Shown piece by piece: positions 21,517-29,008 of a stretch of DNA of 29,008 nt (position 1 is its first letter; every line of letters begins with the position of its first letter). The DNA comes from an uncultured bacterium (GTDB lineage: Bacteria; Patescibacteriota; Dojkabacteria; SC72). Made by a program: the position numbers and the translations under genes. A model generated the notes under the pieces. The model was not told the origin of the DNA and did not search any database. It worked only from the letters and a program-made list of their open reading frames with translations. Location: positions 1-29,008 of the forward strand of contig CALLXA010000080.1 of the NCBI GenBank assembly GCA_938015795.1. The letters run 5' to 3'.

Positions 21517-21845
21517 TAGAACCTAAAAAGAGTGTATATACAATTTTAAGTGCTTTAGATGGAGTTAATGTCTATCAAGCAAGACCAGAGCAAGTAATTG
21601 AATATCCTTGTATAACTTTCTTTGTTAGTAACAATTCACCAACCTATGTTTTGGAAAAAGAAATAGGGTATCAAGAAATGGAAGTAACGATAGATATTTA
21701 CGCGAAGACGAGTAGTGAGAGTGGAGAGTTGTTATCCACTCTGGAACAGGCAATGATTAGTAATGGTTATCGTTTAACCTACTGTTCAGATGTTCCAAAT
21801 GATGATGCAAGTCATCTAACAACTGTATTTAATATAATAGGATAA
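21513..21845 (+). CDS. tail terminator/completion protein
   Basis: The 110-residue protein has PKKSVYTILSALDGVNVYQARPEQVIEYPCITFFVSNN, then a long strand ending EMEVTIDIYAKTSSESGELLSTLEQAM, consistent with DUF3168/tail completion proteins that cap the tail tube and join it to the head. It overlaps the gp10-like gene by 4 bases (ATGA) and precedes the tail tube gene. Gene order supports the role. Confidence 0.75.
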   Translation: MIEPKKSVYTILSALDGVNVYQARPEQVIEYPCITFFVSNNSPTYVLEKEIGYQEMEVTIDIYAKTSSESGELLSTLEQAMISNGYRLTYCSDVPNDDASHLTTVFNIIG

Positions 21846-21850
21846 AAACT

Positions 21851-22282
21851 ATGAGTGCTACAAAGAGTTTAGGCACAACTCTAACAAAGACCAAGAGTGG
21901 AAGTGAGCAGACAGATTTGGTTATTGCTGACTTAACCTCTATCGGAGAAGTTGGTGTTGAGTCTGATGAAATTGATGTAACTACTTTAGATACCACAGGT
22001 GGCTATAAAGAGTTCATTGGTGGATTCAAAGATGCGGGAGAAATGTCCCTAGCAGGAATCATTAAAACTGAAACTGCTATGGAGGCAATGATTGCTCTAG
22101 CAGAATCACAAGAAGTAGAGGAGTGGACTGTAGAAAGTTCAAATGGTTCTACTTGGGTATTTGACGGGTTCGTCAAGTCTTTCAAGGAATCAGAAGCTAC
22201 TGTTGATGGAGTAAGAGGGTTTACTGGAAGTATCAGAATATCTGGTGCTCCTGTATATACTGGTGCGGAAGCAAGTGCATAA
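21851..22282 (+). CDS. major tail tube protein
   Basis: The 143-residue protein starts SATKSLGTTLTKTKSGSEQTDLVIADLTSIGEVGVESDEIDVTTLDT with the beta-rich pattern of TP901/lambda-type tail tube proteins, followed by GGFKDAGEMSLAGII and a closing GFTGSIRISGAPVYTG. It polymerises into the tail tube. A hairpin terminator follows its stop and separates this highly made protein from the chaperone gene. The N-terminal 'I-DLT-I-E-GVE-D-IDVTTLD' phrase is diagnostic. A weak AGGA lies before the ATG. Confidence 0.85.
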   Translation: MSATKSLGTTLTKTKSGSEQTDLVIADLTSIGEVGVESDEIDVTTLDTTGGYKEFIGGFKDAGEMSLAGIIKTETAMEAMIALAESQEVEEWTVESSNGSTWVFDGFVKSFKESEATVDGVRGFTGSIRISGAPVYTGAEASA

Positions 22283-22288
22283 GAATCA

Positions 22289-22308
22289 GGGTGGTATAAC
22301 ACCCACCC
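22289..22308 (+). terminator. intrinsic terminator after the tail tube gene
   Basis: GGGTGG at 22289-22294 pairs with CCACCC at 22303-22308 over a loop of 8 bases, and is soon followed by the T-rich TTCTTTTATTTTTAG. It lies in the gap between tail tube and chaperone genes and would lower downstream transcription, a common arrangement for phage tube genes. Confidence 0.7.
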
Positions 22309-22344
22309 AAAGTTCTTTTATTTTTAGTTTAGCAATTAAAAGAA

Positions 22345-22650
22345 ATGGAGTTAAAATATACACCACGGACAATCAACGAAATTGAGGTGGAAGAAAAAGG
22401 AAGACCAGTCCAAGATGTTTTGGCAAACTATTCAATGAGGACTATTCTCTTGTTCGTTAAAAAGGGACTAGGAGTAGATGAAACCAAAGCACTGGAAGAA
22501 ATAGAGAAGTATCTAGCAGAGGGTAAGGACACTACGGAATTATATCTTTCAATAATGGAGGCATTACAGAAAGACGGTTTTTTACCACGAAAGCTCAATC
22601 TGGAGAAAGTAAGAGCAGAGATGAGCGAAGAACTGGCAAAAGGAGTGTAA
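22345..22650 (+). CDS. tail assembly chaperone, short form
   Basis: The 101-residue protein starts MELKYTPRTINEIEVEEKGRPVQDVLANYSMRTILLFVKKG and is helical and charged. It lies between the tail tube and tape measure genes, as do gpG-type chaperones, which coat the tape measure protein during tail assembly. TTAGTTTA lies 13 bases before the ATG. A -1 slippery site near the end (22578) would make the longer fusion. The stop is at 22648-22650. Confidence 0.75.
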   Translation: MELKYTPRTINEIEVEEKGRPVQDVLANYSMRTILLFVKKGLGVDETKALEEIEKYLAEGKDTTELYLSIMEALQKDGFLPRKLNLEKVRAEMSEELAKGV

Positions 22651-22970
22651 GATTTGGCAAGATATGGGAAGACGGAGAAGAATTAGCTATTAAAATAGGT
22701 TTGAATCTTACTACATATTGGGAAACCACTCCAAAGAGGTTGGAAAAGTATATTAAGGTGTATATTGAGAAAGAAAAACAAAGAGCATTAGAAATGGACT
22801 GGAATAACTATAACTTGGGAAAGTATGTAGCTTTCGCTTTCAATAGTCCTAAAAAATATCCAAGTAAACCATTTCTACAGGAGGAGAAAAAATCAGGAGT
22901 AATGACAGCAAAAGAAATGGAAGAAGTAATGAGAAGAAATACATTAACATTGGGAGGTAAAATCAAATGA
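22345..22970 (+). CDS. tail assembly chaperone, long form made by -1 frameshift
   Basis: The heptamer TTTTTTA at 22578-22584 is read as T-TTT-TTA in frame. After a -1 slip, the frame stays open to 22970, giving about 208 residues: the first 80 from the short form plus 128 more. The extension has KIGLNLTTYWETTPKRLEKYIKVYIEKEK and ends in ATGA with the tape measure gene. The -1 ORF has no ATG until far inside; only a TTG at 22701. A GGAGG element lies 16 bases before the slip site. This matches the gpG/gpGT system of lambda-like tails. Confidence 0.7.
22578..22584 (+). promoter_or_regulatory. -1 ribosomal frameshift site (T TTT TTA)
   Basis: The U UUU UUA heptamer is a canonical -1 slippery site, in the right phase, inside the chaperone gene. 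GGAGG at 22557-22561 could act as an internal SD-like stimulator upstream. Downstream only a weak 4-base pairing (GCTC 22593-22596 with GAGC 22613-22616) is seen. Confidence 0.65.
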
Positions 22971-25255
22971 GTAAGATAGAATCAATAGAAGTTTTAATAC
23001 AAGCAAATGCCGACCAGTTTAGGCGAGAGGTTGCCGATGTTAGAGGGCAATTAACACAACTACAAGGTTCTGCTACTGGTATAGGCAAGGGTGTAAACAG
23101 AGATTTTACAGGCTCTATTCTCAAAGCAAATATCGCTACTCAAGTTTTAATAGGGGCGGTCAAGACAGTAGGGAGAGCCATATTCAATACAGGAGCAAAA
23201 GTTGCTAGCCTTGGAAGTCAATATACAAGATTAAAGGTTGCCACGGACACGGTTGCTCGTAATATGGGTATGACCAAAACAGAAGTGGACGACTTGAGAG
23301 CAAGTTTAGAAGATGCCAATACCTATGGTTCACAAGCGGAAAATGTTATTAAGACACTAGCCTTGTCAGGACTCGTTGATATGGCTAACGGATTAAAAGC
23401 AGTTGATGCTAGAACAGGAGAAACGGTTGAGGGAGTAAAGGCTTTGGTTCTTGGTATGAAAGACCTAGGAGCTTCAGCAGGAGTTGATTCAGCCACAGCC
23501 ATAGAAAGATTAACCAAGTTCGTAAGAACAGGAAACCAGAGTTTCGCAGACGGAATAATTGAGTTAGGTAATATGAGATATGCCTACCAAAGATATGGTG
23601 ATTCAATAGGAGTAGCAGGAGAAAAACTAACAGAACAAGCAAGGGCAACCGCAAGACTTGACCTAGTAATGGCAGAGAGTCAAAAGTCCTTCGGAGCATA
23701 TGCTAACACTATGCAAACTTCAGCAAAGGCTATGGATTCCACAAAAAATGCGATAAAGAGTATGTTTGAAAGACTTGGAAGTTATCTAGAGCCAATGTTT
23801 GCGAGTATAGCAAGGGCATTATTCCTTTTCGTAGATGGTATGAGGCAATCCTTAATCGGTTCTGCCGATTCTTTTAGAAACTGGGCTAGTAAAGTAGCAA
23901 GTTACATAATCGCAGTTGTTCGTATTGTAGGAACTTTATTATCAAGACTTCCTGTAATAGGAAAGAACTTTACAGCCTTGAGGGATTTTGCTCTTAAACC
24001 AGTAGCACAAACTATGGGAGAAGTATCAGGAGCAACGGAGGGGACAGGAGATTCAATGGACAAGACAGCCAAAAGCACAAAAGCACTAAAGAAAGAATTG
24101 CTAGGTTTAGCAAGTTTTGACGAACTTAATGTTCTTGAACAATCAGAAACATCAGACGGAGGGGGAGGAGCAGGAGCAAGTAAAGGTGCTTCAATGGGTG
24201 GTGGTATGGACTTCAAAGAAATGATGAATACAGAGGAGCTGAATAACAGTATAAACGATATTAACAAAAGGGTTGATGAGATAATAAAGAATTGGACGGA
24301 CAAGTGGAACTATGCAGTTAGCATTGTTAAACCTATTTTTGAAAGTATTTGGAAATGGATAAACGAGAAAATATGGACACCTCTCAAGACTTTTTGGACC
24401 GAAACTCTTAAACCATTACTAGACTTCTGGTGGAGTATGGTTCAAAAAGAGATAGTTCCTGCCCTAGAAAGACTAGGGGCAATGTTAAGAGAAGTTTTTG
24501 GCATAGCAGGAACACAAGGAGATGTAGTAAAGGAAATATTTAAGACAATCGCACAGATAATAGGTGTAGTCCTAGTTGGTGCGGTAACAGCAGTAATATG
24601 GATTATTGCCAGAGTAATAGATGTCTTTACAGGATTTTTCGCAATAATAAAAGCGGGTATTCAATACTCAATTAGTCAATGGAACAATCTTGTAAATAAA
24701 CTAGCAGATGTAATACTATGGGGAAGAAGTCTAAAGGATAATTTCAATCAATATATAGAAAGTATCAAGGGATTCTTCAACGGATTATTGTTATACATTA
24801 AAGGAGTCTTTACGGGCAATCTTGAAAAGGCTTGGAGTGGTGTAAAACAGATGTTCAGTTCAGTATGGAGTGGTATAACAGCTATATTCAAATCAAACAT
24901 AAATACAATAATTAAACTAATCAACGGGCTGATAGGAGGATTAAACAAAATACAAATCCCGTCAATATTTGGTTCAAAACCAGTAGGGATTAACATAGCA
25001 CCGATACCATACCTAGCACAAGGTGGAATAGTAGAAAGCCCTACACTTGCTATGCTTGGAGAGGCAGGGAAAGAGGCTGTTCTGCCACTAGATAATAATA
25101 CAGCTTGGATAACAGAACTAGCAAATAAACTAGGTAGAGGAGGTGAAAATCTAAACCTTGTTGTCAAGATAGGAGAAGACACCATATTTGAAAAAGCTAT
25201 CTCATACATAAATGATAAGAGTATGAGAACAGGAGCGACTATACTTAATATTTAA
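22967..25255 (+). CDS. tape measure protein
   Basis: The 762-residue protein is the longest in the window. It starts SKIESIEVLIQANADQFRREVADVRGQLTQLQ, a phage tape measure beginning, followed by coiled regions, a hydrophobic transmembrane-like stretch in the middle (IAQIIGVVLVGAVTAVIWIIARVIDVFTGFFAII near residues 525-560), and the end LAQGGIVESPTLAMLGEAGKEAVLPLD, typical of these proteins. It sets tail length; 762 residues would fit a tail of about 110 nm if about 1.5 Angstrom per residue applies. It begins on an ATGA overlap with GGAGGT before it. Confidence 0.9.
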   Translation: MSKIESIEVLIQANADQFRREVADVRGQLTQLQGSATGIGKGVNRDFTGSILKANIATQVLIGAVKTVGRAIFNTGAKVASLGSQYTRLKVATDTVARNMGMTKTEVDDLRASLEDANTYGSQAENVIKTLALSGLVDMANGLKAVDARTGETVEGVKALVLGMKDLGASAGVDSATAIERLTKFVRTGNQSFADGIIELGNMRYAYQRYGDSIGVAGEKLTEQARATARLDLVMAESQKSFGAYANTMQTSAKAMDSTKNAIKSMFERLGSYLEPMFASIARALFLFVDGMRQSLIGSADSFRNWASKVASYIIAVVRIVGTLLSRLPVIGKNFTALRDFALKPVAQTMGEVSGATEGTGDSMDKTAKSTKALKKELLGLASFDELNVLEQSETSDGGGGAGASKGASMGGGMDFKEMMNTEELNNSINDINKRVDEIIKNWTDKWNYAVSIVKPIFESIWKWINEKIWTPLKTFWTETLKPLLDFWWSMVQKEIVPALERLGAMLREVFGIAGTQGDVVKEIFKTIAQIIGVVLVGAVTAVIWIIARVIDVFTGFFAIIKAGIQYSISQWNNLVNKLADVILWGRSLKDNFNQYIESIKGFFNGLLLYIKGVFTGNLEKAWSGVKQMFSSVWSGITAIFKSNINTIIKLINGLIGGLNKIQIPSIFGSKPVGINIAPIPYLAQGGIVESPTLAMLGEAGKEAVLPLDNNTAWITELANKLGRGGENLNLVVKIGEDTIFEKAISYINDKSMRTGATILNI

Positions 25256-25266
25256 CCTAAAAGGAA

Positions 25267-25647
25267 ATGGCAATATCTTATTTGTGTAAAATAGAGGGAA
25301 CAGATTTAACCCCATATCTAAAGACCTATGATGTTTCCTACGAGGAGATGTGGAGCGAAGCGAATAGAAATATGTCGGGTATGTTGAAAGCAAGTTACAT
25401 AGCTACTACTCCAAAGATATTCCTAGAGTTTAGACAAATGACCAAGGCAGAAATCTCAACTATTATGGGACTATTAGATAATCATAGTTTTACAGTCGCT
25501 TGGTATGATGAAACAGACGATACCTACAAACAAGACGAGTTCTATCGTGGAGAATTAAAGGTTGGTATTCGTGATTTGGATAGTGAGATGTATAAAGAAC
25601 TTTCTGTCAATCTAATAAGTTTTGGAACATTGGAGGCAAGTGCTTAA
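25267..25647 (+). CDS. distal tail-associated protein, small
   Basis: The 126-residue protein starts ISYLCKIEGTDLTPYLKTYDVSYEEMWSEANRNMSG and has a beta-rich end YRGELKVGIRDLDSEMYKELSVNLISFG. It lies between tape measure and hub genes, where distal tail (Dit-type) components are found in siphoviruses, but it is short and lacks the extended Dit barrel. I recall similar small tail proteins in phages of Gram-positive bacteria. TAATATTTA and AAAAGGA lie before the ATG. The exact role is not certain. Confidence 0.65.
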   Translation: MAISYLCKIEGTDLTPYLKTYDVSYEEMWSEANRNMSGMLKASYIATTPKIFLEFRQMTKAEISTIMGLLDNHSFTVAWYDETDDTYKQDEFYRGELKVGIRDLDSEMYKELSVNLISFGTLEASA

Positions 25648-27854
25648 TGTATGATATTACTAACGACTTCAAAACTGCTATAAAGGGAAACTCAAGGCAG
25701 ATTAAGGCAAGAATAGTAAACGGAGATGATACCATCAGCCAAGCAGACGACCTACAAAGCATAGAGATTACTTCCGAGGGTGGATTATGTAGAACAGTAA
25801 TGCGACAAGCAAAAGGGGTTTACTTCGGGACTCATACTATGTTAGGCAATACAGTATTTCTAGAAATGGGGGTAGTTCTTCCAGATACTTCTGTAGAATA
25901 TATCAATTACGGAGGCTTCAAAGTTACAGAGGTTACAGAAGACATAGGAGGGAAAATCTATACAGCAAAAATGTATGACCGAATGTATGAAGCACTTCAA
26001 CCATATGCTCTTACTCCTACATACCCTATAACAGTATTACAATTACTTCAAGCAATATGCACGGAATTGGGTTGGACACTTGCTACAACGACATTTGCTA
26101 ATAGTTCAATATCATTAACAGCCGAGTTGTTTACGGAATCACAAATGACATATAGGGATATTCTCAATATGATAGCAGAGGCTTCAGGAACAATTATGTT
26201 TTTCAATAAAGATGATGAGTTAGAGTTGAAAACGATAAGTGCTTCTGTTTTAGAAACTCTTAATCCATCAGAGTTATTAAACCTAAAGTTAGAACCAATT
26301 TACGGAGAACTAAACTCTCTAGTATTAAGCAGACAACCTCAAGAGGACAATGTAGTAGAAAAAGATGATGAAAGTATAGCTATTTATGGGCTTAATGAGT
26401 TTAAGATTGTAAATAATTATATTCTGGATTCTGACAGAGCTACATACATAACACCAATATTCACAGTATTAAACGGAATAAAGTATTATCCTTTCAAAGC
26501 AGATACAATAGGACTTGGGTATTACGAGGTTGGAGATAGAATAAAAGTCAAGGACTTGGGAGCAAACGAATACGAAGTCCTAGTAATGAATATATCTCTT
26601 AAAATATCTGGAGGATTAAGCGAGGTTTTAGAGTGTAAGATACCAGAAAAAACTTCAACCAATTATGACTATGCAGGAATAATAGGAAGAACAATTAAAC
26701 AAACGGAAATCAAAGTAGATAAACAGCAGGGAGAAATAGCAATATTATCGGAAGAAGTAGGAAATGCTTTAGTAGTTCCAAGACAGCCAGAGCCACCAGA
26801 AAGCCCAGATACAAACGATCTATGGCTAGATACTGACGACAATATCATTTACATTTATGATGGTGCTACTTGGCAACCGACTTCAATATCTCCAGACACC
26901 CTAGATGGATATTACACAAAAGAGCAGACAGAAGCAGAGATAAGTTTAACAGCAGACGAGATAAACCTATCCGTTGCTTCTACACAGGAAACTGCTTCAA
27001 CTGCACAAGCTCTAGCAGAAGAAAACAGCACGGACATTGAGTCCGTTCAGAGCAATATAACAGCCCTACAAATAGAAGTAGATGGACTAGATGTAAAAGT
27101 AGAAGGTATCGGTGGAACAAACCTATTAAAAAACAGTTCAGGACTCAAAGGAAGCATAGAGGAGTGGCAAGAGTTTGATGAGAACGGAGATTTACTAGAT
27201 GCCGATAATGATGGGACAGTAGTCCAAACGACTGATACAGAAGAAAATACCGAGAGTGGAGCAGGAATACAAATAGACGAACAATTTATAGTCCAAACGA
27301 TACCTACAATCATAGGAGGCTCTTACACTTTCTACTGTAGGTTTAAGAAGTTAAACGATTTGGATTTAACAATATCAGGAGTAGCCGAAATGATTCCTAT
27401 TACAGCAGGAGAATATGTTGATGAAACTTGGGCTGTATTCAAGACCACATTTATAGCAACGGATTCTACGACTACAATCAAGATAAGTAATACAGCAAGT
27501 GGAGTGGGTAGTTCTGGTTTACTTGCCGATATGGTTTGTAAGCTAGGAGAAGTAAATGGTTGGGTTCAAGCTCCAAATGAGGTTTACGGAAGAAACTTCA
27601 AGTTTGACAAGGACGGATTTTCAGTAACCTCTCTAACAGACGAGTTCAAAGCAGTTCTAGACAATATTAAGTTAGGCATATACGATACAAGTAGTGGAGT
27701 TGATAAAATAATGGCTCTATTCAGTAAAGATGCAGGACTAATAACAAAGCTAGTGGCACAAGACGAGTTTGTTCTCCAGAGGTATCAGAATAGTGCAAAA
27801 GCAGTAAGGTTCATACCTACTGCGACAGGCTGTATGATTACGGTAAACAACTAA
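25647..27854 (+). CDS. tail hub/baseplate protein with C-terminal binding domain
   Basis: The 735-residue protein has a gp27-like hub region at residues 1-350 (ADDLQSIEITSEGGLC, YGGFKVTEVTEDIGGKIYTAKMYDRMYEA). Next come a short proline-rich segment with a beta turn (PESPDTNDLWLDTDDNIIYIYDGATWQ, residues about 380-410), a coiled-coil part (TAQALAEENSTDIESVQSNITALQIEV), and a jelly-roll-like domain at about 490-640 starting TNLLKNSSG, similar to carbohydrate-binding modules in phage tails. The last 90 residues (FKFDKDGFSVTSLTDEFKAVL) are beta-rich. It likely holds the tail tip and binds a host sugar. GGAGG lies 10 bases before the ATG. Confidence 0.72.
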   Translation: MYDITNDFKTAIKGNSRQIKARIVNGDDTISQADDLQSIEITSEGGLCRTVMRQAKGVYFGTHTMLGNTVFLEMGVVLPDTSVEYINYGGFKVTEVTEDIGGKIYTAKMYDRMYEALQPYALTPTYPITVLQLLQAICTELGWTLATTTFANSSISLTAELFTESQMTYRDILNMIAEASGTIMFFNKDDELELKTISASVLETLNPSELLNLKLEPIYGELNSLVLSRQPQEDNVVEKDDESIAIYGLNEFKIVNNYILDSDRATYITPIFTVLNGIKYYPFKADTIGLGYYEVGDRIKVKDLGANEYEVLVMNISLKISGGLSEVLECKIPEKTSTNYDYAGIIGRTIKQTEIKVDKQQGEIAILSEEVGNALVVPRQPEPPESPDTNDLWLDTDDNIIYIYDGATWQPTSISPDTLDGYYTKEQTEAEISLTADEINLSVASTQETASTAQALAEENSTDIESVQSNITALQIEVDGLDVKVEGIGGTNLLKNSSGLKGSIEEWQEFDENGDLLDADNDGTVVQTTDTEENTESGAGIQIDEQFIVQTIPTIIGGSYTFYCRFKKLNDLDLTISGVAEMIPITAGEYVDETWAVFKTTFIATDSTTTIKISNTASGVGSSGLLADMVCKLGEVNGWVQAPNEVYGRNFKFDKDGFSVTSLTDEFKAVLDNIKLGIYDTSSGVDKIMALFSKDAGLITKLVAQDEFVLQRYQNSAKAVRFIPTATGCMITVNN

Positions 27855-27871
27855 TTTAGAGTAAAAACATA

Positions 27872-29008
27872 ATGTCATTAAGTGGAACAATAAGTGGTAG
27901 TTTTACAGGGGTAAGCACTAGTAATGCTAGACCTAAAATAAACTGGACAGCGACACAAAACATAGCAGGTAACTACTCTGATATTACAGCAACCCTAGTT
28001 TATTACAGATACGGAAGTTATTATGCCTACAATGGTTCTCACTCTGTTAGTTTGTCTATCAATGCGAATAACAATACTGGAAACTATGCATTTGATTTAA
28101 GAGGCACAGCACCTCTATCCGATACAATACGAAGTAGGACAGTCCGAGTTTACCATAATGCAGACGGAACAAAGTCCTGCAATATATCTTTCTCTTGTGA
28201 TACAGATACAAGTTTTGGCACAGGTAGTGCAAGTGCGACAGTTACATTAGACACCATACCTCGTGCAGCTACAATAACAAGCACCCTAGCCCATACCATA
28301 GGAGGCAACCTTGCCTATACATTAACCAATCTAGGGAGTTTCTATGTAAAATTAGTCCTACTCGTTTGGAACGGAACAGAATATGTAGAAGTCATTAGTT
28401 CAGAAAGAGGGACAGGGACAAGTGGTGAAATAGAGCTAGGAGCTACGGAAAACAATATTATGTATGAAGCAATGCCAAATGTAACGAGCAGAGCAGGAAT
28501 ATTAAGAGCCTATACCTATTCGGATAGTGGATATACAACTCAAGTAGGAAGTTACCAAGACAAAGCAGGAACGATATCAATAAATCAAGCTACTAACAAG
28601 CCTACATTTACTACATTTACAGTTGGAAACCTAGACAAGACAATAGCAAATACCGATAAGTATTCAAATGTTCTAGTAAGCAGTTCAACTTCAACCCTAC
28701 TAGGTGCAGATACTAAAATGATTAAGGGATATTCAAAGTTAAGAGCTGTCATTACAAGTGCAAACAAAATGGTGGCTCTCAATTATGCGACATCAGTTAA
28801 GTATAGGTTCATAGTAGGAAGTGCATACAAGGAAGAAAACTATTCGGCAGATTCTACTGTCAATCTAGATGTGGACAATGCCACTACGAATTCGGTATCA
28901 GTAACAGCATACGATTCCAGAAGTCTAACAACCCTAGTCGCAGATGCTAGTTCCATCACAAACAATGCGAACTATGTTCCTGTATCGCTTTGGGGATTAA
29001 CATTAACC
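27872..29008 (+). CDS. DUF859-like tail protein, 3' end cut by window
   Basis: The frame is open to the window end (379 residues seen). It starts MSLSGTISGSFTG and has KINWTATQNIAGNYSDITATLVYYR, VYHNADGTKSCNISF and VTLDTIPRAATI, the pattern of DUF859-type proteins in phages of streptococci and relatives. These repeats of immunoglobulin-like beta domains are likely parts of the tail tip or receptor-binding apparatus. TAATTTA with the upstream stop codon TAA lies 13 bases before the ATG. A beta-rich, threonine/serine-rich sequence continues to the edge. Confidence 0.7.
   Translation, partial: MSLSGTISGSFTGVSTSNARPKINWTATQNIAGNYSDITATLVYYRYGSYYAYNGSHSVSLSINANNNTGNYAFDLRGTAPLSDTIRSRTVRVYHNADGTKSCNISFSCDTDTSFGTGSASATVTLDTIPRAATITSTLAHTIGGNLAYTLTNLGSFYVKLVLLVWNGTEYVEVISSERGTGTSGEIELGATENNIMYEAMPNVTSRAGILRAYTYSDSGYTTQVGSYQDKAGTISINQATNKPTFTTFTVGNLDKTIANTDKYSNVLVSSSTSTLLGADTKMIKGYSKLRAVITSANKMVALNYATSVKYRFIVGSAYKEENYSADSTVNLDVDNATTNSVSVTAYDSRSLTTLVADASSITNNANYVPVSLWGLTLT

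Noticed and set aside
23902..25209. Long antisense frames opposite the tape measure gene
   Set aside because: Proline/serine/leucine-rich shadows of a clear tape measure gene; no SD or TAAGTTTA element before them.
1..29008. CRISPR array, insertion sequence, attachment site, or alternative genetic code
   Set aside because: No regularly spaced repeats, no transposase, no att-like core beside an integrase, and TAA, TAG and TGA all end clear genes.

Overview
The window is almost certainly part of a tailed double-stranded DNA phage with siphovirus morphology. All recognised genes are on the + strand, packed with 1-30 base gaps or ATGA-type overlaps. The DNA is AT-rich, arginine is mostly AGA/AGG, and TGA works as a stop (for example in the ATGA overlaps at 4226 and 4885), so the standard bacterial code applies. 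The SPP1-type portal, TP901-like tail genes, short M23 endolysin and C-terminal DUF859-like tail protein resemble phages of low-GC Gram-positive bacteria. The host cannot be named from the sequence, and many genes lack a Shine-Dalgarno (SD) site. No integrase, repressor, DNA polymerase or helicase is visible.

Layout. (1) 1-1964: lysis cassette with a partial membrane protein, an XhlA-like protein, a bitopic membrane protein, an M23 endolysin, a 27-residue membrane peptide and a holin. (2) 1982-2414: an HNH endonuclease gene between two hairpins, with its own translation style. (3) 2439-5043: GT4 glycosyltransferase, DUF115/MptE-like protein, a small protein, a Gp88-like protein and another small protein. 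(4) 5050-12731: early region with three similar promoters, a replication initiator carrying a likely internal origin, a SprT-like metalloprotein, a Rad52-like annealing protein candidate, a homing-endonuclease-repeat protein, a nuclease-fold protein and many small unknowns. (5) 12728-14801: HNH protein, ParB-like protein, TET-associated-type glycosyltransferase and a small protein. (6) 14808-22282: terminase, portal, MuF, scaffold, capsid, connectors and tail tube protein. (7) 22345-29008: tail chaperones with a -1 frameshift, tape measure, distal tail proteins and a DUF859-like protein cut by the window end. If the genome is circular or permuted, the lysis genes at the left edge probably follow the tail genes at the right edge, so most of the genome may be present.

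The strongest unexplained signal is a short element, consensus TAAGTTTA (variants TAAGTTA, TAACTTTA, TAATTTA), whose end lies 11-16 bases (usually 12-13) upstream of about 30 start codons, mostly genes with no SD. It resembles the epsilon translation enhancer of the T7 gene 10 leader (UUAACUUUA), and it helps choose several starts. Other points of interest are iterons inside the replication gene, a branched RNA at 6610-6678, promoters with a shared palindrome in the spacer, and a ParB/glycosyltransferase pair of the kind linked to DNA base hypermodification.
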